Positions 46,178 to 55,939 of a DNA stretch of 56,954 bases are shown one piece after another; position 1 is the first letter of the stretch, and each line of letters starts with the position of its first letter. The translations under genes were made by a program, and so were the position numbers. The notes under the pieces were generated by a model that was given only the letters and a program-made list of their open reading frames with translations, had not been told where the DNA came from and searched no databases. Location of the stretch: positions 1 to 56,954 of the forward strand of contig JANXYB010000009.1 in NCBI GenBank assembly GCA_025350325.1. The letters run 5' to 3'. Origin of the DNA: Acidobacteriaceae bacterium (GTDB lineage Bacteria; Acidobacteriota; Terriglobia; Terriglobales; Acidobacteriaceae).

Positions 46178-47181
46178 GCATCAGCAGCGGCATAGCTGTT
46201 TTTAGATCGGTCGACGAGGTGCCGCAGCCCTTCGGTCCCTGCATTGCTGCCATCGGGAATTTTGACGGCGTGCATCTGGGCCATCGGCAGATTCTATCCG
46301 CGGCGGCCGAAGAAGCGCGGGCCCGTGGCATGTTATCGATTGCGATCACCTTCGATCCACACCCCGCCCAGTTTCTGTATCCGGCAGAAGCGCCCAAGCT
46401 GCTGACCACGATCGCGGAGCGAAGCGAGTTGATCAGATCTACCGGGATCAACGCTATGCTCGTGCTGCCTTTTGACGAGGCGCTATCGCAGCTTTCGGCG
46501 GAAGAGTTTGTACGCGAAATCCTGGTTGAAACGTTAAGGGTGCGCGGCTTGCATGAGGGCAGCAGCTTCAGGTTTGGCCATGGAGCCAAAGCTGGAATAT
46601 CGGAGTTGAGGGAGTTTGGCGCCGAATTCGGTTTCGTAGTCGAGGTGCATCCTGCGGTTGAAGTACATGGCATGGAGGTTTCAAGCTCTGTAGTTCGCGC
46701 GCTGATCGCAGCCGGGGATGTGCGGCGCGCGCGGTGGATGTTGGGGCGACCGTTTGCGGTGCACTCCACGCCGGCAAGCGGGCGCGGTATTGGCACACGC
46801 CTGCTTGTTCCGACGGTGAATCTTGCGCCCTATGATCGCCTTTTGCCGGGATTTGGCGTGTACGTGACGCGGTTGACGGTTGACGGACGGCGCTGCTTTC
46901 AGGCAGTCACGAACGTAGGCAATCGGCCTACATTCGAGGGGGCCGGCTTCAGCGTCGAGACGCATATTCTGGACTTCGAAGAGATTGAACTTGGGCCGCC
47001 AACAGGCTCGTGGTTTTCGCTCACATATCGTTACGAGACTCACTTGAAACTGGAGTTTATGTTGCGTCTGCGAGAAGAAATAACCTGGCCTTCGCCCGAG
47101 GCACTCAAAGCGCAGATATTCAAGGACGTGGCGCGGGCGAAGAATTATTTTCGGCTGGCCGGGAAGCTCGGAGCGGTTTGA
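46174..47181 (+). CDS. ribF: Bifunctional riboflavin kinase/FMN adenylyltransferase
   Basis: Makes FMN and FAD from riboflavin. 335 residues with the FAD synthetase domain (IGNFDGVHLGHRQIL at residues 28-41, FDPHPAQFL, EGSSFRFGHGAKAG, SSVVRALIAAGDV) and the C-terminal flavokinase domain. The usual PTAN of the kinase reads PTVN (LLVPTVNLAPYD), a mild substitution; TNVGNRPTFEG is normal. Overlaps the MBL gene by 4 bp, so translation is coupled. Last gene of the operon. Confidence 0.95.
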   Translation: MSISSGIAVFRSVDEVPQPFGPCIAAIGNFDGVHLGHRQILSAAAEEARARGMLSIAITFDPHPAQFLYPAEAPKLLTTIAERSELIRSTGINAMLVLPFDEALSQLSAEEFVREILVETLRVRGLHEGSSFRFGHGAKAGISELREFGAEFGFVVEVHPAVEVHGMEVSSSVVRALIAAGDVRRARWMLGRPFAVHSTPASGRGIGTRLLVPTVNLAPYDRLLPGFGVYVTRLTVDGRRCFQAVTNVGNRPTFEGAGFSVETHILDFEEIELGPPTGSWFSLTYRYETHLKLEFMLRLREEITWPSPEALKAQIFKDVARAKNYFRLAGKLGAV

Positions 47182-47254
47182 TCGAACGACCCGGATCTGG
47201 GTCAGTGTGCCGTCCTACCGTGGAAGTGCTCATCGCTCAACAACTGCTGCTAGA

Positions 47255-47284
47255 CCCTACCCCTACCCGTACTCTGGATAGAAG
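47255..47284 (-). repeat. C-rich/G-rich intergenic repeat, copy 3
   Basis: Plus strand CCCTACCCCTACCC, then GTACTCTGGATAGAAG. Reverse-complement it and it matches copy 1 (20535) nearly base for base: CTTCTATCCAGAGTAC followed by GGGTAGGGGTAGGG. Confidence 0.55.
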
Positions 47285-47470
47285 CCGTTTGGTATGAGTG
47301 AATTGCGGATAGAGTCGGGGTGTAAAGTCGTCTGATGAATAGAGTTGGCCGCAGAGTCCTCTAGATAAGGGGGTTAACGACGAATTTCAATGGGGAGTTC
47401 AGAACAAGGGCCTGCTGACGTGTCTCATCGATTAACTTGTCACCTGCTCGTTGCACACAATCTCCCCCAA

Positions 47471-47520
47471 AATTCTCTTCACCATCAAGAATACTGATTG
47501 CCGGGAAATAGTCTGCAAAT
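47471..47520 (-). repeat. Promoter-like dispersed repeat, copy B
   Basis: Reads on the minus strand from 47520 downward. The first 26 bases are identical to 20301-20326 and the remainder is about 85-90 percent alike. TTTGCA and CAGTAT sit 17 bp apart, as in copy A. It starts 11 bp after the PBP1A stop and points toward the ribF 3' end. Confidence 0.6.
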
Positions 47521-47530
47521 CTTAGTGCGC

Positions 47531-49963
47531 TCAGTTCGGCGGAAGTGCCGGCCGGACGACTGGCTTGGGCGGTGCGGGAGCAATGGTCGGGCGGGGCAAT
47601 GTTGGCGTCGGCGGTTTCGCGGGTAGATTCGAGCGTGGTGAAGCGGGCAGCGGATTTACCTGCGTCTTTGATTCCGGTGCGACTTTGCCAGGTGGGGTGG
47701 TTGCATTTGAGGGCGCGAATACTGGAATTGGAGGGATTGCGGTCGCATCGCCGTGCAGAGTCGGGGTAACTTCCTGGTCGCCGAGGAATTGCTCGCCATC
47801 TTTGCCGATTATCGCGGTGCGCATGACGTTCATCCAGATGGGGAGGGCGGCGCGAGCACCGGTCTCTTTTTCACCGAGCGATTCGCGGTTATCAAAGCCC
47901 ACCCACACGCCGCAGGTGATCGACGGGGAGAAGCCGAGAAACCATGCGTCGGTATAGTCGCTGGTCGTTCCAGTCTTGCCGCCGACGGGGTGATTCAGTT
48001 GCGCGGCAGCAGCGCCGGTGCCCGATCGCGTAACCGTGCGCAGCAGAGTCATCATGGTGCGTGCGGTCTGCTGACTGATAATTTCATCGACTGCCGGTGC
48101 ATCTTCCCAAAGCGTGATGCCATCGGAGTTTGACACTTTGCGAATGAGCCGAGGCTTGACGCGAATGCCATCGTTAGGAAAGACCGAATAGGAAGTCACC
48201 TGCTCCTGCAAGGTAATTTCAGCCGCGCCCAACGCGATCGGTAGATACGCAGGGATATTTGAAGTCACTCCGAAGCGATGCGCCATGTCAACGACTTTGT
48301 GTATGCCTACACGCGCCGCAAGCTTGACCGCAGGCACGTTGCGCGACTCAGCGAAGGCGCTGGTCAGGGTCATCGCGCCTTTGAAATCGTTCTCATAATT
48401 GTGCGGCGTGTAACTGCCAAAGCTCACCGGCGCGTCAACGATGATGTCGTCGGGTTTGGCGCCCGCTTCAACGGCTGCCGTATAGACGTAAGGCTTGAAG
48501 CTTGAGCCGGTCTGCCGTTCTGCCTGGGTGGCGCGGTTGAATACCGAGACTGCGTAATCGCGTCCCCCTACCATGGCCAGAACGTCGCCGGTGGTGTTGT
48601 CCATCGCAAATACCGCACCTTGCGCACCTGAGTCTTGCTCAAGCGTTGCGCGGCGCGCAGCGCCCTCGACGGCATCGGTCAAGTGGACGTATATGAGGTC
48701 GCCGGGCCGAACCAGTGCATCCGCATAGCGCTGTCCGGTCCAAGCCCAGTCCTCGGGCAAGACGACCACTTCGCCGGTACCGACGCGGGCGTGCATCTCG
48801 AGCGGCAGGACCCGCGTAACCACAGCGTGAACATACTCTCCAGCGCGGTAAGCCATAGCCCAATCGGGATGCTTATAGTCCTCGATGGTCGCGCCATTGT
48901 TCAACACGTTTTCAAGCTTGCCCTTCCATCCGTGACGACGCTCATAGGTGGCCAGTCCGTCTGCTACAGCTTGATTGGCAGCCTTTTGCAGGTCGAGGTC
49001 GAGGGTGGTGTCGACGCGCAGGCCAGCTTCGTGGACCTGTTCCGATCCAAAGCGCTTTTCAAGCTCCCGCCGAACTTCTTCCTGGAACCACGGCGCGACC
49101 GACGTTTGCGGCTGCGTAATTTTCAAACCCAACGGCGCACGGCGAGCCTGCTCCGCTTGCTGGTGCGTGATCACGCCATCCGACTCCATTTCGCTGAGCA
49201 CCAGGTTGCGGCGGCGCTGCGCCTTTTCTGGATTGATCAAAGGAGAATAAGCGACTGGTCCCTTGGGCATTCCGGCGAGAAGCGCAGCCTCAGTCAGCGT
49301 TAAATCTTTTGAATGCTTGCTGAAATAAAACTGCGAGGCCGCCTCGAAGCCATACATGCCGCTGCCCAGGTAAATCTGGTTTCCGTAAAGTGTGAAGATC
49401 TGCTGCTTAGTGAAAGCGCGCTCAATCTGGATGGCGAGATAAGCTTCCTGAGCCTTGCGGGCAGCCGTGCGATCCGACGAGAGAAACAGGTTGCGCGCCA
49501 ACTGCATGGTCAGCGTCGAGGCTCCTTGAGCACGCCCGTGGCTGCGCAAATCGTGCCACAGCGCACCAGCGATGCGCAGAACGTTGATGCCCCAATGGGA
49601 GTCGAAACTTTTGTCTTCAATTGAAATGACGGCTGCGCGCAATACCGGCGCAAAATCGTCAAAATTGACCACGACGCGCCGCTCCAGCGCAAACGACCCG
49701 ATAACCCGGCCTTTGCTGTCATAGAGGTCCGTCAAAGTTGAGGGTCGATAGCGCTCAAGGTCATTGATCTGGGGCAGGTCGACCGAAAATACCAACGTAA
49801 GTCCGGCGAGCGAACCCGCGACAACAGCAAGCAATATCAGGCTGGCGAGCGCAACCTTGCCAGCAACTTTACGGCGGCGATAGACGGGGACCGGCTCAGG
49901 GCGCAGTCGGTGGGATCGGCCCAAGCCGCGCGTTTCAAGGGGATGGGTTGGAGGAGCAGCCAA
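47531..49963 (-). CDS. Penicillin-binding protein 1A (bifunctional transglycosylase/transpeptidase)
   Basis: Polymerises and cross-links peptidoglycan at the inner membrane. 810 residues: cytoplasmic basic start, membrane helix (VALASLILLAVVAGSLAGL, about 37-55), GT51 domain with catalytic E116 in SIEDKSF, QGASTLTMQLARN and the KAQEAYLAIQIERAF motif, an OB-like linker, then transpeptidase with nucleophile S487 in TGSSFKP, SRN and KTGTT. A Pro-rich C-terminal tail of about 70 residues is disordered. TTG start at 49963. Follows the S41-like gene by 168 bp on the same strand. Confidence 0.94.
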   Translation of the reverse strand: MAAPPTHPLETRGLGRSHRLRPEPVPVYRRRKVAGKVALASLILLAVVAGSLAGLTLVFSVDLPQINDLERYRPSTLTDLYDSKGRVIGSFALERRVVVNFDDFAPVLRAAVISIEDKSFDSHWGINVLRIAGALWHDLRSHGRAQGASTLTMQLARNLFLSSDRTAARKAQEAYLAIQIERAFTKQQIFTLYGNQIYLGSGMYGFEAASQFYFSKHSKDLTLTEAALLAGMPKGPVAYSPLINPEKAQRRRNLVLSEMESDGVITHQQAEQARRAPLGLKITQPQTSVAPWFQEEVRRELEKRFGSEQVHEAGLRVDTTLDLDLQKAANQAVADGLATYERRHGWKGKLENVLNNGATIEDYKHPDWAMAYRAGEYVHAVVTRVLPLEMHARVGTGEVVVLPEDWAWTGQRYADALVRPGDLIYVHLTDAVEGAARRATLEQDSGAQGAVFAMDNTTGDVLAMVGGRDYAVSVFNRATQAERQTGSSFKPYVYTAAVEAGAKPDDIIVDAPVSFGSYTPHNYENDFKGAMTLTSAFAESRNVPAVKLAARVGIHKVVDMAHRFGVTSNIPAYLPIALGAAEITLQEQVTSYSVFPNDGIRVKPRLIRKVSNSDGITLWEDAPAVDEIISQQTARTMMTLLRTVTRSGTGAAAAQLNHPVGGKTGTTSDYTDAWFLGFSPSITCGVWVGFDNRESLGEKETGARAALPIWMNVMRTAIIGKDGEQFLGDQEVTPTLHGDATAIPPIPVFAPSNATTPPGKVAPESKTQVNPLPASPRSNLPAKPPTPTLPRPTIAPAPPKPVVRPALPPN

Positions 49964-50131
49964 GCTCTTATGGCCTCGTCGGCATTCCTCAGACTTGCCG
50001 AGCAGAAATGCCTCAGATCAAGGCTAGCACGTGGGTGGCTAGCGCGTGGGTGTCGCTCAATCTGGAGCGACGACCGTCTACGAGTGCCACGCCTTGCAAG
50101 TGTGGGACGGGCAATGCAAGTGTGGGACCGC

Positions 50132-51331
50132 TCAGCCGTTTTTGGCCTTGAGCAATCCTAGAGCCTTGTTCAGAGGCTCATCGCCCTTGGTTGGAGTGCC
50201 TTGATCTTCTTCGTCAGTAGTGCTCCCGACTATCACCGTGGGAACGACCGCTTCATCTTGAATTTTCTTGCCATCGGGCCCTTGATACTTCGCCACCGTG
50301 AGCAACAGGGCGGAGCCGTCGGGAAGTTCGATTGTCTTTTGCACGGAACCTTCACCAAAGGTGCGCTCGCCCACGACATCGCCGCGTTTGGCGCCCTCAA
50401 TGGCGTCGGCGGTCAGTTCCGCAGCTCCGTAAGTTCCCCGATTCACGAGCACGGCAAGAGGCGCGGATGTCACGAATTTTCCGGGGTCGGCGGTGAAGGT
50501 CTGGCGAGGAACTTTTTGGCCCTCAAGGGCGGCCATAGTGCCCTGGTTGATGAAGAAATTTGCCAGTCGAAGGCCTTCGGCAGCGTCTCCGTCGGACACG
50601 TCGCGGAGGTCAAGGAGAATTTTGGGATTCTTGCCGGAAGTCTTGATTTTGGCGGCAATCTCATCGACGCGGGCAGCGGTAAGCGCGCCAGGCTTGAGGT
50701 AAAGGATGCTGGCATTCTCGTATTGCTGTTGGCTCAGCGCAGGCATGGATACCATGGTCCGGGTCAAAGTGACTTTTTCAGGATCGGCCTTGCGCGGCCG
50801 TACCACTGAGAGAGTTACAGCCGACCCCGGCTTGCCCTCAAGCATAAGACGAACCACTGCCAGCGAAAGCTCGCGGGTGGACTGGTCGCCGATCGACTCA
50901 ATCACGTCGCCATCGGCAAGGTGATCCTTGTCTGCGGGCGAACCCGGTACTACGCTGACCACGGTGGCATACCCGAACCGTTTTGAAACGGTCACTCCGA
51001 TCTGAGCCACTCCAGAAGAAGGCCGTTCCTTATAAATCTTGTACTCCGTCGCAGTGAGAAAACTGGAGTCTGAGTCGAGCGACTCAAGCAGGCCATGCAG
51101 TGCGCCCGTGGTGACGTTGTTGATGTTAGGGTCGGTGACGTAGTCGCTCTGGATGCGCTTGAGAACTTCGGCATAGATGTGCATCTGGCGGTACGCGCCG
51201 TCTTGCCCGCCCCCGGCGTGCACGCCAAACAGGCCGAACTCGCCCATGGTGAAGCCAAGTACAAGAGCCGCGAACACGGTCGCAGCTACGGCAAAAACTA
51301 ATCTCTGGAAGAATCGGGACACACACACCAC
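50132..51331 (-). CDS. S41 (C-terminal processing protease-like) protein lacking its catalytic Ser and Lys
   Basis: 399 residues with S41/CtpA architecture: an N-terminal membrane anchor (LVFAVAATVFAALVLGF), a helical N-terminal domain (YAEVLKRIQSDYV), a PDZ domain (about 105-180, GVTVSKRFGYATVVSVVPGSPADK) and the S41 core. In active CTPs the nucleophile lies in GSASASE and the base in FGKG; here the corresponding stretches read GTYGAAE (A304 for Ser) and FGEG (E327 for Lys). Both catalytic residues are thus replaced, making a pseudoprotease likely. It probably acts as a PDZ scaffold or inhibitor at the wall. GTG start at 51331; lies between pgi and PBP1A on the same strand. Confidence 0.88.
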   Translation of the reverse strand: MVCVSRFFQRLVFAVAATVFAALVLGFTMGEFGLFGVHAGGGQDGAYRQMHIYAEVLKRIQSDYVTDPNINNVTTGALHGLLESLDSDSSFLTATEYKIYKERPSSGVAQIGVTVSKRFGYATVVSVVPGSPADKDHLADGDVIESIGDQSTRELSLAVVRLMLEGKPGSAVTLSVVRPRKADPEKVTLTRTMVSMPALSQQQYENASILYLKPGALTAARVDEIAAKIKTSGKNPKILLDLRDVSDGDAAEGLRLANFFINQGTMAALEGQKVPRQTFTADPGKFVTSAPLAVLVNRGTYGAAELTADAIEGAKRGDVVGERTFGEGSVQKTIELPDGSALLLTVAKYQGPDGKKIQDEAVVPTVIVGSTTDEEDQGTPTKGDEPLNKALGLLKAKNG

Positions 51332-51448
51332 CGGGAGAGGCCCCTGCAGGGGAGCAGACCACTCAATCTATAGACGCAATGATATCGCAAGGGGTGCGCT
51401 GAAGCTAAGTGTAATTGGGGCTCACGTTGAGTCAAGCGAGCCCGCGAG

Positions 51449-53113
51449 CTAGCTTTTCGCTTTATGTTTCCGATAACGCTCAATGAGGTTGTTGGTTGAG
51501 CTGTCGTGCTTGAGCGCAGGTTCAGATGGGCTTTCGAGCTCAGGGATAATGCGCTGGGCCAGCACTTTGCCGAGTTCAACGCCCCACTGGTCAAATGAAT
51601 TGATCTGCCAGATCACGCCCTGCACAAACACGCTGTGCTCGTAGAGTGCGATCAGCTCGCCGAGGATTGCCGGTGTCAGCCGCTCGGCAAGGATCATATT
51701 CGATGGGCGGTTACCCTCAAAAACGCGATGCGGCGCCAGCCAGTCCGGAACACCCTCGCTCTTTACTTGCTCGAGTGTCTTTCCAAAGGCCAGTGCTTCA
51801 GCCTGCGCAAACACGTTTGCAATCAACACGTCATGATGTGCGCCAATCGGGTTGAGCGCCTGATAGAAACCAATAAAGTCGCAGGGGATCAGCCGCGTTC
51901 CCTGGTGAATGAGCTGATAGAAAGAATGTTGGCCATTAGTTCCCGGTTCACCCCAATAGATGGGGCAAGTCGCGTAGTCGACTTCGGCGCCCGAGAGCGT
52001 CACATGCTTCCCATTGCTCTCCATCGTCAATTGCTGCAGGTAGGCTGGAAAACGCTTCAGATATTGTTCGTAGGGAAGTACGGCGACGGTTTGTGCCCCG
52101 AGAAAGTCATTGTTCCAGATCGCAAAGAGCGCCAGGAGCACCGGCAAGTTGCGTTCGAACGGAGTGGTGCGAAAATGCTCGTCCATGTGGTGAAATCCGT
52201 CGAGGAGCGCGTAGAAGTTCTCTGGCCCGACGGCCAGCATCGTTGAAAGGCCAATCGCCGAGTCCATCGAGTAGCGGCCGCCAACCCAATCCCAAAAGCC
52301 GAACATGTTCGCAGTATCAATGCCGAATTTTTTCACTTCGGCTGCATTTGTGGATACGGCGACGAAGTGTTTCGCGATCGCCGACTCGTCTCCGCCTAGA
52401 CCCTGCAAGAGCCATGCGCGGGCCGAGTGAGCATTGGTCATGGTCTCAAGGGTCGTGAAGGTTTTGGATGAGACGATAAAAAGCGTCTCGGACGGATCGA
52501 GATCCTGGACGGCTTCAGCAAAGTCGGTGCTGTCGACGTTGGAGACAAAGCGGAAATTGAGGTGGCGGTCGCTGTAGTGCTTGAGCGCTTCGTAGGCCAT
52601 GACGGGACCGAGGTCTGAGCCGCCGATGCCTATGTTTACAACGTTGCGGATGGGTTTCCCGGTATTGCCTTTCCAATCGCCGCTTCGCAGTCGATCAGAA
52701 AATGCGGTCATTCTCTCAAGCACGGCGTGGACTTGGGGGACAATATTTTGACCATCGACGAGGATGGTTTCAGTTTTTGGTGCGCGCAGAGCGACATGCA
52801 GCACGGCTCGGTTTTCTGTGGTGTTGATTTTGTCGCCGCGAAACATGGCATCGATGTGCGCGCGCAGGCCGGATTCTTCGGCCAGGGCAATCAGCAAGCG
52901 GATGGTCTCATCGGTGACGCGATTCTTCGAGTAGTCCAGGAAGAGCCCAATGGCCTCAGCGGTCATGGTCTGGCCGCGTGTTGGATCGTCGAAAAAAAGT
53001 GTGCGCAGGTGTGTGTCTTTAGTTCGTTGATAATGCGTCTGCAGCGCTGCCCAGTTTTTTGCTTTGGTCAAGGGCACCGCGGATTTTTTGTCGTCACTTT
53101 CTTGTTTTCCCAT
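51449..53113 (-). CDS. pgi: Glucose-6-phosphate isomerase
   Basis: Glycolytic/gluconeogenic isomerase of glucose-6-phosphate and fructose-6-phosphate. 554 residues, standard length. Signatures: [55 protein letters not shown] (family signature 1) and [16 protein letters not shown] (signature 2), with the catalytic Glu in [11 protein letters not shown] nearby. GAGAGAT precedes the ATG at 53113 by about 6 bp. Followed on the same strand by the S41-like gene after 117 bp. Confidence 0.97.
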   Translation of the reverse strand: MGKQESDDKKSAVPLTKAKNWAALQTHYQRTKDTHLRTLFFDDPTRGQTMTAEAIGLFLDYSKNRVTDETIRLLIALAEESGLRAHIDAMFRGDKINTTENRAVLHVALRAPKTETILVDGQNIVPQVHAVLERMTAFSDRLRSGDWKGNTGKPIRNVVNIGIGGSDLGPVMAYEALKHYSDRHLNFRFVSNVDSTDFAEAVQDLDPSETLFIVSSKTFTTLETMTNAHSARAWLLQGLGGDESAIAKHFVAVSTNAAEVKKFGIDTANMFGFWDWVGGRYSMDSAIGLSTMLAVGPENFYALLDGFHHMDEHFRTTPFERNLPVLLALFAIWNNDFLGAQTVAVLPYEQYLKRFPAYLQQLTMESNGKHVTLSGAEVDYATCPIYWGEPGTNGQHSFYQLIHQGTRLIPCDFIGFYQALNPIGAHHDVLIANVFAQAEALAFGKTLEQVKSEGVPDWLAPHRVFEGNRPSNMILAERLTPAILGELIALYEHSVFVQGVIWQINSFDQWGVELGKVLAQRIIPELESPSEPALKHDSSTNNLIERYRKHKAKS

Positions 53114-53324
53114 AAGATCTCTCTTATCTCTGTCATCGATCGAATTTCAATTATGCTTTAACCGCGGTCACGCAGTTAGAATCGTGTCGCTCGGCTTTTT
53201 AGCAGCAGCTTTGCGCCATAAGCGCAACCTATCAAGATTAATACGAAAGCAGACGCGTTGTCTGATAAAACTGCTGTTATGCTCGGTCGTGTAGCAAATT
53301 CATTAGAGGGCTACTGACATAGGC

Positions 53325-53483
53325 CTGGGTAACAGCTTTTCTAAGATTTACTGCCGGTTGGTGTATGGCGTAGACGAACGGACGACCCCACTGGAAACGG
53401 CGGTTGCGCTCGTAATCGTAGTGGGCGCGGTGGTTCTCTTTGCCTACGGTATTGGTTACTTTATCTATCATCACCCCTCTTGA
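53325..53483 (+). CDS. Small putative single-pass membrane protein
   Basis: An open frame bounded by a TAG at 53304 reads into a convincing hydrophobic segment (TAVALVIVVGAVVLFAYGIG) with a charged stretch before it (YGVDERTTPLE) and a polar end (YHHPS). No ATG exists; possible starts are CTG 53325 or TTG 53358 (41 residues). The membrane segment suggests a real small protein or gene remnant. No family recognised. Confidence 0.3.
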   Translation: MGNSFSKIYCRLVYGVDERTTPLETAVALVIVVGAVVLFAYGIGYFIYHHPS

Positions 53484-53746
53484 TTTTTGTGACGGTTCGA
53501 CCGGCTGGCCCAAATCCTGAGCCATCGCTTCTCATCGCGACGTGCCTTATCGTGGCGATCCGGCCGGCCAAATGGCCGGCGCGAGCTGATGAGTTATTGA
53601 ATGGTCAGGATCTCACCGAAGAGATCGAGTTCGCGCGCCAACTTGCTAGTCGGGTGTTGTCTACGCTCGTCACGAAGTGCGAGACGATCTTTCCGACGCG
53701 AAAGGATCCGTGGTACCAGGCGAATGAGGAGGATGTGAGGAAGTAG
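53480..53746 (+). CDS. Small hypothetical protein
   Basis: Up to 88 residues; a TTG within the frame (before NGQDLTEE) would give about 50. The C-terminal half (EEIEFARQLASRV, TIFPTRKDPWYQANEEDVRK) looks like a genuine amphipathic, charged protein. No family recognised. No ribosome site for the first ATG. Confidence 0.35.
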   Translation: MIFVTVRPAGPNPEPSLLIATCLIVAIRPAKWPARADELLNGQDLTEEIEFARQLASRVLSTLVTKCETIFPTRKDPWYQANEEDVRK

Positions 53747-53823
53747 CGGGCTAGGCTTGGCCGCCCATGACGTACGATGGAGGCTGTTCCCTAAAAAATC
53801 AATCTCTTTAAGCGGGGCCGATC

Positions 53824-54057
53824 ATGGCGGATGATGTATCGAAGGAGGGCAAGAGGAAGGTAGAGTATGACGGAAAGCAAGTCATCTATAACATGGCTTC
53901 CGAATCCCTCTTTGTTCTTCTTCCATTTATTGTCATTGCCATGACCCTCAGTCATCGTGGACAACTGCGTTTACTTTTCACTTTACCTGAGTGGTCGATT
54001 GTATCTGCGGTCATTGTCGGTCAGACGATTGTGCGGCTAGTTTCACTCTTACTTTGA
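53824..54057 (+). CDS. Small membrane protein, possibly the N-terminal part of a split gene
   Basis: 77 residues: a charged N-terminus (MADDVSKEGKRKVEYDGKQ) and two hydrophobic segments (FVLLPFIVIAMTL and IVSAVIVGQTIVRLVSLLL). The ATG at 53824 has no strong ribosome site. The next ORF (54114-54317) adds two further hydrophobic segments in another frame, and a TTTTTT run near 54110 separates them, so the two may be halves of one four-segment protein that has decayed. Confidence 0.45.
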   Translation: MADDVSKEGKRKVEYDGKQVIYNMASESLFVLLPFIVIAMTLSHRGQLRLLFTLPEWSIVSAVIVGQTIVRLVSLLL

Positions 54058-54113
54058 CGCCAACTCCCATTCCATTCCGGTTCTACCGCGCCCGCTAAGG
54101 AAGAAATTGTTTT

Positions 54114-54317
54114 TTGATTTCGGGCCTGCTAGTCCTAGTTCTAGTCCCGATTCTTATCCTGCTCACAATAGTTCTCACGAATGATGCGGTCTCACTCACA
54201 TTGCAAATAGCCCAGATTGTTCTATTTCTGTTAAGTCTGCTTGCTTTCGCTTCGGATCAACTTTTGAGACCGTTGTGCATACGAAAGATCATTGGAAAGG
54301 TTGAGTTTCCCCAGTAG
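54114..54317 (+). CDS. Membrane-protein fragment, possible second half of the split gene
   Basis: 67 residues from a TTG, almost wholly hydrophobic (LLVLVLVPILILLTIVL and IAQIVLFLLSLLAFASDQLL). No ribosome site. If a base is missing from the T run just upstream, it joins the frame of the preceding ORF except for that ORF's TGA at 54055. Unknown function. Confidence 0.35.
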   Translation: MISGLLVLVLVPILILLTIVLTNDAVSLTLQIAQIVLFLLSLLAFASDQLLRPLCIRKIIGKVEFPQ

Positions 54318-54339
54318 CGCTTTCGGCTCGTTATCCCAC

Positions 54340-54639
54340 TCAGACATCTTCGATATTGACAAGTCCAAGTAAGAAATCCAACTTTACCTCAACACGGACT
54401 TCTCGTTCGTGCCTCATTCGCGCCGCAATCTTATGTCGTTCCCATGCCCTATTGATGAACGGAGAAGCGACAACAAAAATCATTGCGTAGCCGATTTCAT
54501 GTCGGGTCCATGGGTCCCCGGAGAACAGGTCAAAGACCCAGATCAGTAACAATAAGAATGCCATTCCTAATCTAGTGAGCCATAGATTCCCTCCGGCATC
54601 TCGGATGATCTTTACTTCTTCGTCATGGTCTCGCTTCAC
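54340..54639 (-). CDS. Hypothetical small membrane-associated protein
   Basis: 99 residues from a GTG at 54639, with one or two hydrophobic segments (LTRLGMAFLLLLIWVFDLFS, HEIGYAMIFVVASPFINRAW) and a basic C-terminal half. It faces the membrane ORFs on the plus strand. No ribosome site and no recognised family; coding status uncertain. Confidence 0.4.
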   Translation of the reverse strand: MKRDHDEEVKIIRDAGGNLWLTRLGMAFLLLLIWVFDLFSGDPWTRHEIGYAMIFVVASPFINRAWERHKIAARMRHEREVRVEVKLDFLLGLVNIEDV

Positions 54640-55648
54640 CAGCTCAGAAAGCTTTCCCGTCCTTCATTCCTCCGTCCCAAAAGTTATCAACAGCATATCC
54701 CTTGCGCGATTCTGCCAGTGTGCTTTTATGAGAGTACCTAGCCTGCGGATAGGCCTCGTGACCATTGTTGCCGGTATCAGTTCACTCACGAGGTCTACTG
54801 GTACCAGGAACAATAGTTTTTTAGTTTTTGTTTTCTTCAATTGCTTGCGCCGGAGTGGACTTCTCCTTTGATCGCCCGCTGGACCTCAAGCAGTTCTTTG
54901 AAAGGGGGATGAATCGTGCGAATTTTTATCATTACTCTGGAGAGGGAAATGGTAATCAATCAAGTCCGCAGGATTCTCCCTTTCAGGGAATTGCCGGTAA
55001 AGCAGTACGAGCAAGGATGGATAGTTCTAAGACAGGGCCGCAGTCGAGTGAAATAGTTCCTTGAATGATGCTAACGGCTAATGAAAGCACCACGGTTGAT
55101 TATCGCGGAGCGAAATAGATTTAGCCGCGCGGGAACCGAGAGGGATTCATCAACCTCAATGGGTCTTAAGCCAATCGCACCGCTGGCATCACTCAGAGAA
55201 TTATCAATAATGCTCGGCCACTCCATAGAAACCCCATCCGAAATGATCGTCAAAGGTTCTTCGCCACAAGGAGCGTGCAAGCCTGGACGGAACAAGATTT
55301 CATTAAGATAATTTACCTCTCTCTTCAATGCCAAAAGAAGGGGAGGGTTCTTCAAATTTTCGGCGATTTGTTCTTATGGAGTTATCAAATAACCCCGCCG
55401 GTAGCGTCGCGGCGGGTATGTGAGTGACTTACTTCTTGTCCCGATTCTTTGGCGGGATCAAATAACCGTATCAGCGACAACGCAGCAGCACACTCCCACC
55501 TTTGGGTATCCATTTTAGAAGGTTGCCGCACGGTGGGGAAGTCCCTTACCAACCCAAACAAAGAAGAATTAAAACGAATTCATTCATGCTTGAATGAAAT
55601 TATCGCTTTGCTCAATCTGTTCACTAAGTTGTGCTTCATACAATTTCT
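54640..55648. other. Accessory region with no firm gene
   Basis: About 1 kb with only short, conflicting open frames on both strands. The best is on the minus strand at 55071-55355 (94 residues), which lacks a ribosome site and known motifs. One GC hairpin (CCCGCCG 55394-55400 with CGGCGGG 55410-55416) is visible without a T tract. Interpreted as decayed or horizontally acquired DNA. Confidence 0.35.
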
Positions 55649-55939
55649 CTAGAAGTAAAAATAACTTGTCTTTTCGGGCGACGCTCGTCTGTGGATCAGC
55701 AATTTGTTCATTAATTCGATCGTCGCTACCACGTGTCCATTCGCCTCATGTTGGCTTATGAATCTCACATAGGCATCAGCAAGAGAGATCGTGCTTTCGC
55801 GGCCGTCAATCTCCCAGTCCCGCACCCGTCTCTGCGCGGCCTCCCAATTAGGGATGTCAAGCGACTGTCGTACGGTCTCGCCACGCACTTTTCCCTGCGC
55901 CCAGATCGGACAGGAACCCTTGGCCTTCCGGCCAGTCAT
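55649..55939 (-). pseudogene. Truncated site-specific integrase (tyrosine recombinase), N-terminal fragment
   Basis: 96 residues resembling the N-terminal arm and core-binding part of phage-type tyrosine recombinases: CPIWAQGKVRGETVRQSLD, WEAAQRRVRDWE and a SAM-like stretch (SLADAYVRFISQHEANG). Upstream in the same frame, without a start codon, the sequence continues with SYRRHRAKCK, which fits the family's zinc-like N-terminus, so the original start lay further out. The catalytic domain with the Arg/His/Tyr residues is absent; the frame ends at 55649. This marks a former integration site or a rearranged element. Confidence 0.7.

Larger units (their letters stand above)
47182..47530. other. 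Intergenic region between ribF and PBP1A with two repeat copies
   Basis: No credible gene in about 350 bp. It holds a C-rich repeat copy (47255-47284) and the second copy of the promoter-like repeat (47471-47520), ending 11 bp from the PBP1A stop. The rest shows no structure I can name. Confidence 0.5.
53114..53823. other. Start of the gene-poor accessory tail
   Basis: About 710 bp with only weak coding candidates (listed separately). Composition is visibly less GC-rich than in the core genes, and no terminator or promoter with good spacing stands out. It forms the left edge of a region that ends with mobile-element fragments. Confidence 0.4.

Noticed and set aside
55071..55355. 94-codon minus-strand ORF in the accessory tail
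   Set aside because: Composition is plausible but there is no ribosome site, no family, and an overlapping plus-strand frame of similar length; not supported well enough to call a gene.
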